Shown: positions 1 to 8,405, numbered from the stretch's first letter. The stretch is DNA of 49,908 nucleotides from Oligoflexia bacterium (GCA_903867855.1 CAIPTA010000159.1:1-49908), one strand, 5' to 3'. Made by a program: numbers and translations. The notes: generated by a model from the letters alone, not told the origin.

Positions 1-1569
1 ACTATTCACGTGCGAGGCGATTTACAAGGAATTATTGAATCTCAGCTGGCGCTTATGCATTCCCAGTTGCAGCTATTGGGCGGCCATTCCGTAGCTGCTG
101 ATTCCCTTCCAATGCCCTCAACAACAGCCCCAATAGCGAAGCAAAGTGATAGTACTGCAAATACTGTGGTGGAAGCCAAAGGGGTACTCGGAAATTGGCG
201 CGCAAAAGCGAATCGCGAAGTGAGTGCGGATGAAAAGGCAAGGGCTGAGTATATTAACCAGTTCATTGGGCGATTCAATGAACGAACTAATAAAACGAAA
301 TTACACACACAAAAGTATCGCAGCCACTTGGCAGACAATCGCGTGAGTGCCGGATTTCGTCCGAACCTAAAAGAGATGATCTATACGATTATTTTTAAAT
401 CAGGCAAGGGCTCTCACTTTGTTGACCTAGACGGTAACGATTATATCGATTTTAGTATGGGATTCGGAGTGAATCTATTTGGCCATTGCCCTGATTTTAT
501 CGAAGAGAGAATTCGCAAACAGCTAGACATTGGCTACTGTGTTGGTCCTCAAGCAGAGCTCGCTGGGATAGTTGCAGAAAAAGCCTGCAAAGTATTACAG
601 CATGAACGGATTGCTTTTCTAAATTCTGGCACCGAAGCGGTGATGACGGCGATTCGTCTCGCCCGCACTGTGACTGCTAGAAATCGTGTGGTAATTTTTG
701 AAGGCTCGTATCATGGTCATGCGGATGTTGTGCTAGCTCGTGCAGCCACGCAGGGCGGTGTTTCGCTTCCCGTAGCACCTGGTGTGCCTACAGGAATTGT
801 AGGCGATGTGGTGGTGTTACCGTATGGCGAGGCAAGCTCCATAGAATATATCCGAAAGCATGGGGATAGTTTAGCGGCCGTATTGGTAGAGCCAGTGCAA
901 AGTCGTTACCCTGAGCACCAACCTGTAGAGTTCTTGAAGGAGATACGAAAAATTACAGAAAAAACGGGAACTGCCTTTATCTTCGACGAAGTGATTTGTG
1001 GTCTCCGAGTTGCGCCAGCAGGGGCCGAGCAGCTTTTCCAAATCAAGCCAGATATTTCAGTTTACGGAAAAATTCTCGGAGGCGGGATGCCAATTGGCGC
1101 AGTGGCTGGTTTTGCGAAATACCTCGATCCTATCGATGGCGGTAATTGGCGCTTCGGCGATGATTCTTATCCTGGCGCAGAGATGACCTTCTTTGCCGGT
1201 ACTTTCTGTAAACATCCGGTTACAATGGCAGCTGCCGATGCAGTACTCGATCGGTTTTTAAAGGATGGAGATTCGCTCACGAGCAATTTAAATCAGCGCA
1301 CCGCTAAGTTGTGTCAGCGGCTCAATGCTGAATTCCAGGGCTATGATCTTCAAGCAAATAATTTTGGCTCACTCTTTCGCTTTAAGAGCCCTAGCAATAT
1401 TGATCTTTTGTTTGCCAATATTAACTACCGGGGCGCCTATGTTTGGGAGGGAAGAAACCTCTTTCTTTCCACTGCCCACACTCAAAAAGATGAAGATGAT
1501 TTTATCCAAATCGTAAAAACATCGATCGACGAACTCTCTCACGAGGGATTCTTAAGAAAAAAGGCCTAA
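1..1569 (+). CDS. PKS/NRPS aminotransferase (AMT) domain, 5' end outside window
   Basis: The frame is open from base 1, so this is the C-terminal part of a larger protein rather than a 519-residue protein starting at GTG 10. Counting from that GTG, residues 9-24 form a short amphipathic linker of the kind found between an acyl carrier protein and an AMT domain in hybrid synthases. Residues 100-515 are a class III, glutamate-1-semialdehyde-aminomutase-like PLP fold: SGTEA at 206-210, the PLP-contacting Asp in FDEV (D326), and the Schiff-base lysine in YGKILGGG (K354). Such domains put a beta-amino group on a carrier-bound beta-ketoacyl chain, as in the mycosubtilin and iturin synthases, where AMT is followed by a C domain. 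Here the frame ends at TAA 1567-1569, and the C domain continues in the -1 frame. I am confident of the family; the substrate is unknown. Confidence 0.85.
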   Translation, partial: TIHVRGDLQGIIESQLALMHSQLQLLGGHSVAADSLPMPSTTAPIAKQSDSTANTVVEAKGVLGNWRAKANREVSADEKARAEYINQFIGRFNERTNKTKLHTQKYRSHLADNRVSAGFRPNLKEMIYTIIFKSGKGSHFVDLDGNDYIDFSMGFGVNLFGHCPDFIEERIRKQLDIGYCVGPQAELAGIVAEKACKVLQHERIAFLNSGTEAVMTAIRLARTVTARNRVVIFEGSYHGHADVVLARAATQGGVSLPVAPGVPTGIVGDVVVLPYGEASSIEYIRKHGDSLAAVLVEPVQSRYPEHQPVEFLKEIRKITEKTGTAFIFDEVICGLRVAPAGAEQLFQIKPDISVYGKILGGGMPIGAVAGFAKYLDPIDGGNWRFGDDSYPGAEMTFFAGTFCKHPVTMAAADAVLDRFLKDGDSLTSNLNQRTAKLCQRLNAEFQGYDLQANNFGSLFRFKSPSNIDLLFANINYRGAYVWEGRNLFLSTAHTQKDEDDFIQIVKTSIDELSHEGFLRKKA

Positions 1570-1612
1570 GCTCCCAATCCTTCCTGCCCCAGCAGGAAAG
1601 ATTCAGGGAGCT
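1543..1612 (+). promoter_or_regulatory. Candidate programmed -1 ribosomal frameshift signal (dnaX-like)
   Basis: Four elements are visible in order. A GAGGGA Shine-Dalgarno-like stretch lies at 1543-1548. The heptamer A AAA AAG is at 1557-1563, with AAA and AAG being codons of the AMT frame. A 5-nt spacer at 1564-1568 contains the start of the zero-frame stop TAA (1567-1569). A hairpin then has outer arms 1569-1575/1606-1612 (7 bp), middle arms 1576-1579/1600-1603 (4 bp) and inner arms 1581-1587/1592-1598 (7 bp), with loop 1588-1591, one C-A mismatch (1580/1599) and a 2-nt bulge (1604-1605). A -1 slip would move the ribosome from AMT into the C-domain frame at GGC 1563. No U-tract follows the hairpin, which argues against a terminator. 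An A6 homopolymer sequencing error is the main alternative. Confidence 0.72.
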
Positions 1613-2795
1613 GGCGAAGGACAAAGAAAAATTTTCTGCTGCTCATATCGCCCTCGCCTTTGAATTAAAAGGAAAAATTGAATCCAAGGTTTTACAAGAA
1701 TCCTTTCAAGAAGTCTGGGAGAAAACAGATCTCAAAAATTTGCGCTTTGACATAGAGAAATCGCTCACTCTGCAAGGCAATGAAGCAAGTCACCCACCGT
1801 TTTCTCATGATGTGGTGAGGGAAGGGGATGCCAAAGCGCTGCTTACAAAAGACTTTGAACGCCCCTTTGATCTTTTGCACGAAGCGCCGATTCGACTGCG
1901 GATACTCGAAGTGAAGCCGGAAAAATTTATTTTCGGAATAGTGGCTCACCACCTAGCGATTGATGGTTGGTCGCTCGCTAGAATGCTTGAAAAAGTTTGC
2001 GATATCTATAATGCAAAACTTAAAAATGAGCCTGTGCCATCCATTCCTTGGCAGCCTTTCGTTGGCTACCAAAAAGAATATATACACCAGCAATCATTAC
2101 CCGCAAATCAGGAGAGCGTGAGATATTGGCAAAAAGTGAATTTCACGGCAAAACCTTTTTTAAGCAACTATCAGTCTCTCACGAAGGGACACCGTGCGAT
2201 TTATATTTTAAATAAGAAGTACTACCTTAAGGTGAAGGAGCTTGCTCGTGCCAATAAAGTAACTCCATTTCTATTCTTACTTTGCTGTTTTACTAGATCC
2301 ATGGCGAAGGTGCTAAAAAAGGAAGAGTTTCTTCTTTCTGTGCCGATTGCTTCCCGTGATTGGGATTTGGCAGAGTTTGTGATGGGGAACTGTGTAAACC
2401 TCATGCCCATGGATCTCCATTTGGATAAGTCTGGAAGTTTATCCGCTGATCTAGAAAAAATAAAATCCCAGTATCTCGATTCGATCGGAAATAGTTTGGT
2501 GCCGATTCAAACGATTGAGGCGGAAAAACGTTTAGATCTAACTCAGATTCACTTTAATTTTGAACCATCTGCAGAAGAGCCGAAGTTGTTTGGTGCGGAA
2601 ATCGAGTTCTATCCTTTTCCTATTAGTCATGTGGAAAAGCCAATCATCGTTAATGTGAACGACACTAAAAAAACTTACTATATCGAGCTAGACTATCAGT
2701 TCCAGGCGCTCGATTTGATTAAGGCACTCACAATTTTCACGGAAGCCGAGCGAGTGATCAATCAGTTTTCGGCATTACACAATCCATCACCTTAG
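1563..2795 (+). CDS. NRPS condensation domain, -1 frame continuation of the AMT protein
   Basis: This frame encodes about 410 residues of a condensation domain, which joins a donor acyl chain to an acceptor amine. The N-lobe motif is at 1581-1602 (FLPQQERF), and the catalytic HHLAIDG (HHxxxDG) at 1947-1967 is intact. The frame is open from 1500 but holds no ATG, GTG or TTG before TTG 1740, which falls about 59 residues inside the domain and would remove its first strands. An independent start for a whole domain is therefore absent, and translation most likely enters by a -1 shift at 1557-1563. The protein ends just after the domain, with no adenylation, carrier or thioesterase domain. The last 38 bases overlap the convergent lactonase gene. 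A truncated protein from TTG 1740 or a frameshift mutation are the alternatives. Confidence 0.8.
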   Translation, partial: GLSSQSFLPQQERFRELAKDKEKFSAAHIALAFELKGKIESKVLQESFQEVWEKTDLKNLRFDIEKSLTLQGNEASHPPFSHDVVREGDAKALLTKDFERPFDLLHEAPIRLRILEVKPEKFIFGIVAHHLAIDGWSLARMLEKVCDIYNAKLKNEPVPSIPWQPFVGYQKEYIHQQSLPANQESVRYWQKVNFTAKPFLSNYQSLTKGHRAIYILNKKYYLKVKELARANKVTPFLFLLCCFTRSMAKVLKKEEFLLSVPIASRDWDLAEFVMGNCVNLMPMDLHLDKSGSLSADLEKIKSQYLDSIGNSLVPIQTIEAEKRLDLTQIHFNFEPSAEEPKLFGAEIEFYPFPISHVEKPIIVNVNDTKKTYYIELDYQFQALDLIKALTIFTEAERVINQFSALHNPSP

Positions 2796-3771
2796 TGTCG
2801 TAGATGGCGCCTAGCAAAAGATGATCGCCAACTGGAAGCGCTACACTCGAGGCGGAGATTATTTTTCCATCATCCTCAAATAGCTTTTCCGGCTTTGAGC
2901 TTTCTAGATAGGGTCTTCTGATACGCCAAATTTGTGTGGGTGAGGGAGTGCTGTGCTTCTCACTATGTTGTTTTAGGGTTAGCACTTTTGGATGAGCGCC
3001 AATGAATAGATTTCCGCTGCCATCGAGGGAAAGATTGTCGGGGGCGCTCTCCAGCGGCAGGTAGTGGCTAAACTCTAGTTCAGCAGGATTTTTTATGTGG
3101 TAAACGGCGATGCGTTTCTCCAGCATTAGGGCCACATAGATTAGTTCTCGAGCTTTATCCAGCGTTACTCCATTCGCGAAAAAAAGATTGGGTAAAAGCA
3201 CTTGAACATTTTTGCCATTGAAAAAGCTCAAATTTCCTTTGCCCATGCGAGTGAAATGCTCCCAGCTTTGTAGTAAGTGATTGGCTGAGCCGTGATCGTT
3301 CGTGAAATAAAAGCTATTTGCACTGGTGAGTGCTAGATCATTCGGAGTGATGATCGCCGGATCACGAATCGTTTTCACGAATTGTAATTCTCCAGGTTTT
3401 TTGCCAGAAAATATTTCAATCGTGCTTTCTTCCGCGCGATGATTTACTGCCGCTACAACGAGTGTGTCGCTTGTTTCAAATATAGATATCCCATGAGGGT
3501 GAAACGGAAAGGGGAGCTTTTCCGTGAGTCGCAGGTGCCCGCCTGAGTTTGGTAAAAAATAGAGGGCACCATCTTCTCCAGCGGAGGCGATGGCTCCATT
3601 CCACAGCTTGGAATACTCTAGGTCTTCTGGTCCGCCGATATTTGCGCGAATATGGCATTGCTCCATCCCTGTTTGCCTTACCTTGTAGAGCATTCCAGCA
3701 TCTAAACCTAAGCGAAAGAAATGATAGGCTAAGAGAGCAATTAGAAATAAAATTATTTGCTTCGGTTTCAC
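2758..3771 (-). CDS. Paraoxonase/arylesterase-like lactonase, membrane-anchored
   Basis: A 337-residue six-bladed propeller of the serum paraoxonase (PON) family. By comparison with PON1, the calcium ligands appear complete: E49/D50 (GPEDLE), N144/D145 (PNDLAL), N200 (FANGV) and D245/N246 (PDNLSL). The catalytic histidine pair is H93 (HPHGIS) and H111 (VNHRAE), and C39/C331 match the PON disulfide. Residues 5-20 are hydrophobic and probably a retained signal anchor, so the enzyme should face the periplasm. PONs hydrolyse lactones and some esters. It starts at GTG 3771, overlapping the stop of the upstream acyl-CoA ligase by 4 bp (GTGA), so the two are translationally coupled. Its 3' end overlaps the assembly-line gene by 38 bp on the opposite strand. 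Family assignment is firm; the substrate is unknown. Confidence 0.85.
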   Translation of the reverse strand: MKPKQIILFLIALLAYHFFRLGLDAGMLYKVRQTGMEQCHIRANIGGPEDLEYSKLWNGAIASAGEDGALYFLPNSGGHLRLTEKLPFPFHPHGISIFETSDTLVVAAVNHRAEESTIEIFSGKKPGELQFVKTIRDPAIITPNDLALTSANSFYFTNDHGSANHLLQSWEHFTRMGKGNLSFFNGKNVQVLLPNLFFANGVTLDKARELIYVALMLEKRIAVYHIKNPAELEFSHYLPLESAPDNLSLDGSGNLFIGAHPKVLTLKQHSEKHSTPSPTQIWRIRRPYLESSKPEKLFEDDGKIISASSVALPVGDHLLLGAIYDTKVMDCVMPKTD

Positions 3772-5393
3772 ATTTGCTCCCTGATAATTTTTTCTCTTAG
3801 GTGGTTTCGCCTGATTTTCCCATTGGCCGTTTTAGGCATTGGTTCTTGTAGCAGGATGGTTCGAATTGGGCGCTTGAACTGAGCCAATACTTGCGTGGCA
3901 TTTTGTACCTCGGCTTCGATTAGCAATTTTTGCTTTTCAAATTCTTGCAGGAGTATCTTAGTATTAGGATATATAACCGCTACTACTTGCTCTCCACGAT
4001 CCAATTCTGGAATTCCGAGCACGCAAATTTCTTGAAAAAGTTCGCTACTAGAAAGTATTTTCTCCACTTCCTCCGCATAAATTTTCTTCCCGCTATGGAG
4101 AACAATCAGGCTTTTTTTCCTTCCTATGATGCGCAGGTATCCATTTTCAATTCGGCCCAAATCACCGGTATGAAACCAACCATCCTCACTCAGCACTTCG
4201 CGGCTTAATTCTGGATTTTTAAAGTAGCCTTGCATGACGTGTGGACCGCGGGTGCAGATTTCTCCTTCTGATTCCTCACCATTCGCAATCACTTTCACTT
4301 CTGCGCAGGGAATTGCTCGCCCCACTGTGCCCACCTTATGGTGTCTGGGAGTATTAACGGAAATCACTGGGCCCGTTTCTGTGAGTCCATAGCCCTCATA
4401 AATTGGGAGTCCGATGCGACAAAAAAAGTGATAGGTTTTGGGGTCGAGAGGAGCACCTCCGCTCACGATTCCTTCCAGTCTTCCGCCGATTTGTTCATGG
4501 ATTTTTGAAAATATTTTCCTGCGGATGGAGTAGGGAAATAGGGCACTTATTTTAAAGAGAGTTTGAAAGATAAATTTTTCTTTCGGTGATCTTGCCTGAA
4601 TTTTTTCCTGGATCGATCTGTGCATTATTTGAAGCAGCAGAGGCACAACGAAGAGGTGAGTCACTTTTCTTTCTTCAAGACAAAATCGAATGTCTACAGG
4701 CGAAAGTCGATGCGCAAATACAAATTCTGCTCCGCACGCGAAAGAGTAGAGAGCTCCCGCCACCAAGCCATATAGATGGTGCAGCGGTAAAATAGAAAAT
4801 ACTACACTCGTGGGCACGCTTTCTTGGTAGGCAAGCAGAGTATCAAGTTCTGAGAGGAGGCTTTCCATCGACAACATTACCCCTTTCGGTGCGCCAGAGG
4901 TGCCTGAGGTATAATAAATTGCTGCGGTTTGCTTTTTATCCGTTGGAGGAAAGTCTAGTTTCTGTTCTGTTTCGTAAAGTACTTCGAGTAAAAGAATTTT
5001 CTTAATCTTTAACTTTTGTTGGGCCTGAAAAGCGAAACCCTGTAATTCTTTGGCTGCAACAAGGCTCTTTGGTTCTACGTGGGTGAGAATGATTTCTAAT
5101 TCTTCTTCTGTGGCTTTCGGATCGAGAGGAACAACGATGCAGCCAATTCTTACGATCGCTAAAAATTGGGCGATCCATTCGATTGAAGTACCTGCTAAAA
5201 GAGCTATTCGATCGCCAGGCTGGTGTCCGGATTGTAGTAAGGCTGTGGCTCGCAGCTGAGATTGTTCATTCAATGCAACGAAGCTAAGGGTTTGCCATTT
5301 TTCGTCGTGGTAGAGGCTAAAGGCATTCTTCTCCCCATACTTATTCGCGCAATCGAGAATCAGCTCGTTAAATGTCTGCCATTGAAGATTCAT
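3768..5393 (-). CDS. Long-chain acyl-CoA ligase-like AMP-binding enzyme
   Basis: A 541-residue member of the ANL adenylate-forming superfamily, FadD-like. It should activate a carboxylic acid with ATP and load it on CoA or a carrier protein. The phosphate loop is YYTSGTSGAPKG, the adenine-binding motif is YEGYGLTETG, the hinge is FHTGDLGRIENGYLRIIGRKK, and the catalytic lysine lies near residue 526 in TANGKIRR, so both lobes are complete. No membrane segment or carrier domain is seen. It is the first gene of a coupled pair with the PON-like lactonase, and its 3' neighbour on the other strand is the end of a PKS/NRPS gene. It could load a fatty starter for that pathway, but the opposite strand and lack of shared promoter leave this open. 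Its upstream region is shared with the divergent ankyrin gene. Confidence 0.85.
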   Translation of the reverse strand: MNLQWQTFNELILDCANKYGEKNAFSLYHDEKWQTLSFVALNEQSQLRATALLQSGHQPGDRIALLAGTSIEWIAQFLAIVRIGCIVVPLDPKATEEELEIILTHVEPKSLVAAKELQGFAFQAQQKLKIKKILLLEVLYETEQKLDFPPTDKKQTAAIYYTSGTSGAPKGVMLSMESLLSELDTLLAYQESVPTSVVFSILPLHHLYGLVAGALYSFACGAEFVFAHRLSPVDIRFCLEERKVTHLFVVPLLLQIMHRSIQEKIQARSPKEKFIFQTLFKISALFPYSIRRKIFSKIHEQIGGRLEGIVSGGAPLDPKTYHFFCRIGLPIYEGYGLTETGPVISVNTPRHHKVGTVGRAIPCAEVKVIANGEESEGEICTRGPHVMQGYFKNPELSREVLSEDGWFHTGDLGRIENGYLRIIGRKKSLIVLHSGKKIYAEEVEKILSSSELFQEICVLGIPELDRGEQVVAVIYPNTKILLQEFEKQKLLIEAEVQNATQVLAQFKRPIRTILLQEPMPKTANGKIRRNHLREKIIREQM

Positions 5394-5508
5394 TTCAAAA
5401 GTATATCGATAGTGGCGGTGAGTGCCAGAAGATTTAGGCTTTAGTCTACTTGCTTCCGTGTATCATTGGGGTTTCAAGCATTATCACGAAAATACCGATT
5501 TATAGAGG

Positions 5509-6369
5509 ATGCTATATAGGATTAAATTTCGAATTCTTACCGACGAGGCTTCGGAAAAATTTATCTTCACCATGAAGGCCGGACAAGAATTTCCCTTAGA
5601 CAAATTTTTTCGTCCCATTTTGACAGACAACCCAAAGCCAGTATTCCGTCTCCTCGTGAATGGCGAAACCTATGTTAAAGTTCCCTTTGATGGTTATAAG
5701 TTGAACGGCTGCGTGCTGACGGATCAGTTTACCGCCATGAGGCCGGGGGATAAAATTACCACGCCCACTCATTGCATTGAAATTCAGGAATGCCCCGTGG
5801 CGCCCGAAAAAAAGAGAGTGAGAGTTTTAGACTATCGATTGCGGCTGAGTTTTACAAACAGCCAGTCTCGCTGGATAGCTACTGCCTTCGCCTTTCTATT
5901 TTTAATCACCCATCACGAATGGAGTGATATCGATTCTAATTCAATGACATCTCATTCCGGGAGAGGACCCAATTCGATCAGCGCGGATGCGACACATGAG
6001 GTATTTCTTTCGATTAAGATCAATAACCTAAGAAGATTCAAGCGACTCTTAGATCGCAATGATGGCTACTTAACGATGCGCGATGAGCAAGGAAAAACTC
6101 CTCTAATGGAAGCTGCATTTTTGGGGCGCACCGAGATGATAAAGTTAATTGGGATGAAAAAATCGAGTCTCGATTTGCAAGATCAAGAGGGCAATACGGC
6201 GCTCATGTGGGCTATTATGAGTAACCAGCCAAACGCGGTGAGCGAGCTATTAAATCTAGGTGCGGATACCAAGTTAGTGCGTCGAGACAAACTAGATGCG
6301 CTAACAATTGCACAGAAGCGACATCAAAATGAGATCGTTGCATTACTTTTACAGAAAAAACAAAACTAG
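5509..6369 (+). CDS. Membrane protein with C-terminal ankyrin repeats
   Basis: A 286-residue protein of three parts. Residues 1-105 form a small beta-rich domain I do not recognise. A hydrophobic segment at about 122-134 (WIATAFAFLFLIT) could cross the membrane once. Residues 165-286 carry about three ankyrin repeats with GKTPLMEAAFLGR and GNTALMWAIMSNQ consensus turns. Ankyrin repeats bind protein partners, so a scaffold role is likely, though no partner is evident. The unknown domain precedes the membrane segment and the repeats follow it, so the two lie on opposite sides if the segment spans. The start ATG is preceded almost directly by GAGG, an unusually short spacing. Its TAG abuts the convergent neighbour's stop with no base between them. 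Confidence 0.75.
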   Translation: MLYRIKFRILTDEASEKFIFTMKAGQEFPLDKFFRPILTDNPKPVFRLLVNGETYVKVPFDGYKLNGCVLTDQFTAMRPGDKITTPTHCIEIQECPVAPEKKRVRVLDYRLRLSFTNSQSRWIATAFAFLFLITHHEWSDIDSNSMTSHSGRGPNSISADATHEVFLSIKINNLRRFKRLLDRNDGYLTMRDEQGKTPLMEAAFLGRTEMIKLIGMKKSSLDLQDQEGNTALMWAIMSNQPNAVSELLNLGADTKLVRRDKLDALTIAQKRHQNEIVALLLQKKQN

Positions 6370-7236
6370 TTAGAGGGGAATTCCTAGCTCTTCCTCGAGA
6401 TTTAAAAGTTTCGTAGTTTCGTCGATCTTCGCTTTGCGAATTAAGGCATGAACTGTATTGAATAGCGGAAGGGGGCCGGAGAAGCCTTCTTCAAAATTTA
6501 GGTAGGATGGAGTTTCTGTTAGACTAATGGCGTTCGTGGCACAATTTTCTGAAAAGAGATAATAAGCTTCCTGAAAACTCTTTTTCTCACTTTCCCGCAT
6601 GGCTCTCTCTAAAATTTGCTCTAAGTTATTTTTGTCTATATTAAGCCGAAATTGTCTGATCGGGTGGTGGTGCTTTTTTATCGCCCAGTCGGCGATCTGG
6701 AAGAGCGATAAGGCACGATATACTAGCAAATAACTACCCCTCATGCCTTCCCATAAATGGCCCTGAACGCCCTTTGGCGGCACTCCTTCGATCGAAAGAA
6801 TGATATCGTTTGTAAAGGTATTCGTATTTGCCTGTGTTTGGGAGCTCAAGATCGCTGGAGAGTCTTTTGCTAAATGCAAGCGAAGCATTACATGATCTAC
6901 CCCAACGGTAAATCGCTCTAGCAATATGTCTGCATACTCGATCTTTGAATTATCTAGGTCGGCGATCCAATACTTATAGTCGTGGTAGAGATTATTGAAT
7001 CGAAAGTGTTTCGCTGAGTTACCTAGTTGGTGGACGGCTCTAAAGTGGCAGGTATTTACGCAAAGTCCGGCAAATTGTCCATATCCGAAACGAATCGGAT
7101 TTTCAAAGGGATCTTGAAGCGCTGGATTGCAGGCGCAATCAGATGCAGGAACCGCGAATCTGAGCAAAGAGTCTGCTTTTACGGTGCTGCTAGCAAGCAA
7201 TGCTAGTGTTATGAGTAGGAAAGCGCTTCGAGCCAT
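6370..7236 (-). CDS. Secreted protein, possibly DUF4105/Lnb-like
   Basis: About 288 residues. I place the start at ATG 7236 rather than 7251, because it begins a clean signal peptide (MARSAFLLITLALLASSTVKA) and has GGAG nine bases upstream. The mature protein opens with a cysteine cluster (DCACN, then CVNTC). Two spaced motifs, DHVMLRLHL in the middle and SENCATNAISL near residue 240, recall the His and Asn-Cys motifs of the DUF4105 (Lnb N-terminal) family, predicted periplasmic thiol peptidases. The match is partial and rests on memory of the family, so function stays open. The start lies inside the 3' end of the upstream glycoside-hydrolase-like gene, so the two are probably co-translated. 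Confidence 0.55.
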   Translation of the reverse strand: MARSAFLLITLALLASSTVKADSLLRFAVPASDCACNPALQDPFENPIRFGYGQFAGLCVNTCHFRAVHQLGNSAKHFRFNNLYHDYKYWIADLDNSKIEYADILLERFTVGVDHVMLRLHLAKDSPAILSSQTQANTNTFTNDIILSIEGVPPKGVQGHLWEGMRGSYLLVYRALSLFQIADWAIKKHHHPIRQFRLNIDKNNLEQILERAMRESEKKSFQEAYYLFSENCATNAISLTETPSYLNFEEGFSGPLPLFNTVHALIRKAKIDETTKLLNLEEELGIPL

Positions 7237-8360
7237 TTTGCCGCACTCCATGTGAAAGGAGACTCAGATTTATATAAGAAGCTTTGAAAGGGCTGAAGTT
7301 TGCTATTTGTGCAGATGTAAATCTCCGACACAAATTCATTATCGGCAATAGCACTCGAAAAATATTCCGCGATTCGCTCAAATTCAGGGATATCCTTTTG
7401 AAGGAGTGCAATCTTGGCGGCTTCCGCTACGAGCCAGCCCCAATGTAATCCATCATGATAGTGACGCAAGCCAACAATTTTTGTAGTCCAGCTCACGTTC
7501 TGGCTGGAATGCTCGGGCCATACGGGAATACCAGGTATGGTAGATTGCTGCCAGAGTGGAGATTTTTTTAAATTGCTATAGAGTTTATTTATATCTATCG
7601 TTGGTAGAAGTTCAGGGTGATGAATTAGATAGCAGTAGCTGTCTAGAGATTGTTGATCCAGATTCGGTTGCTCTTGTAATAATTGATCGCGAAAAAAACT
7701 TAGCTGAATTTTAGTCTGCAAGGCTTCGATTTTCGATTCTTCTATTTGCAGCCCCAGTTCCTCTTTGAGCGAGAGCACTCTGAGGTAAAGCAAATGAGTT
7801 AATAGGAGGGAGCCAGTTCTACGGGCGGAGTCTTGCCAGTCGGAATATTCAGGCTGATTTAATAATCCATTTTCGAAATAGGAATCATAAAAATTTAGAA
7901 GTGGCTGAATTGCCTCACCAAAAAATATAGCCTTTTGTTTTTTAAATTTGCCGAGTTCCGCGATGGAGATCATCACGAGTAGATTTGAATCGAACGCGGG
8001 TGTGCGGTGCTCCCCCAAATACTCTGGCACAAGCGGCTTGTTATAATTTTTCAATTCTTCAGTGGCGAGAAATTTGAAGGCCGTATTTTTTAGTACTCTA
8101 GTTTTTGGGTTGATTACATCAATGCCCCGAGGGAGTAGATTTTCATTATTTTTGAAGCCGTAAATGAGCCTCAGTTGACGTTCCACTGTATCGGCGTAGC
8201 CACTTGCTAATAGGCCGGGAACCGCATAGCAGAAATCTCGAGTCCAAAGCGTGCGAAATTGATTTCCTCCTGCAACAAATAATTTCCCGGCGGAGCTATC
8301 AATATGGTTTGCAGAAAGAGTTTTTAGGCACTTATCTTTAAGCGCGTTGAGAGTTTTCAT
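7209..8360 (-). CDS. Glycoside hydrolase-like (alpha/alpha)6-barrel protein
   Basis: A 383-residue cytosolic protein with no signal peptide. LWTRDFCYAVPGLLASG near the start, YSDWQDSARR in the middle, and HDGLHWGWLVAEAAKIAL and PFTWSAAKWLEAL near the end are typical of alpha/alpha-barrel enzymes such as amylo-alpha-1,6-glucosidase domains and neutral invertases, in which repeated Trp/Asp/His positions line the sugar site. It probably cleaves or rearranges an alpha-glucan or disaccharide, but I cannot assign a GH family. Length fits a lone catalytic barrel without the extra domains of a debranching enzyme. I see no good ribosome site before the ATG; a perfect 14-bp palindrome lies just upstream at 8365-8378. 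The downstream secreted-protein gene begins inside this one. Confidence 0.65.
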   Translation of the reverse strand: MKTLNALKDKCLKTLSANHIDSSAGKLFVAGGNQFRTLWTRDFCYAVPGLLASGYADTVERQLRLIYGFKNNENLLPRGIDVINPKTRVLKNTAFKFLATEELKNYNKPLVPEYLGEHRTPAFDSNLLVMISIAELGKFKKQKAIFFGEAIQPLLNFYDSYFENGLLNQPEYSDWQDSARRTGSLLLTHLLYLRVLSLKEELGLQIEESKIEALQTKIQLSFFRDQLLQEQPNLDQQSLDSYCYLIHHPELLPTIDINKLYSNLKKSPLWQQSTIPGIPVWPEHSSQNVSWTTKIVGLRHYHDGLHWGWLVAEAAKIALLQKDIPEFERIAEYFSSAIADNEFVSEIYICTNSKLQPFQSFLYKSESPFTWSAAKWLEALSYS

Positions 8361-8364
8361 GGTT

Positions 8365-8378
8365 TGCTAAGCTTAGCA
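8365..8378. repeat. Perfect 14-bp palindrome upstream of the GH-like gene
   Basis: TGCTAAGCTTAGCA equals its own reverse complement and ends five bases before the start codon at 8360. It could be an operator for a dimeric regulator or a small mRNA hairpin covering the initiation region. No second copy was noticed. Confidence 0.5.
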
Positions 8379-8405
8379 GGAAAATGTGCTTGCGCAGAAA
8401 TGCAA

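Noticed and set aside
1569..1612. Hairpin after the AMT stop read as an intrinsic terminator
   Set aside because: No T-run follows on either strand, and C-domain coding sequence runs through the hairpin from its first base.
1740..2795. C-domain gene starting at TTG 1740 as an independent protein
   Set aside because: It would lack the first 59 residues of the domain, which are plainly encoded just upstream in the same frame, and no ribosome site precedes it.
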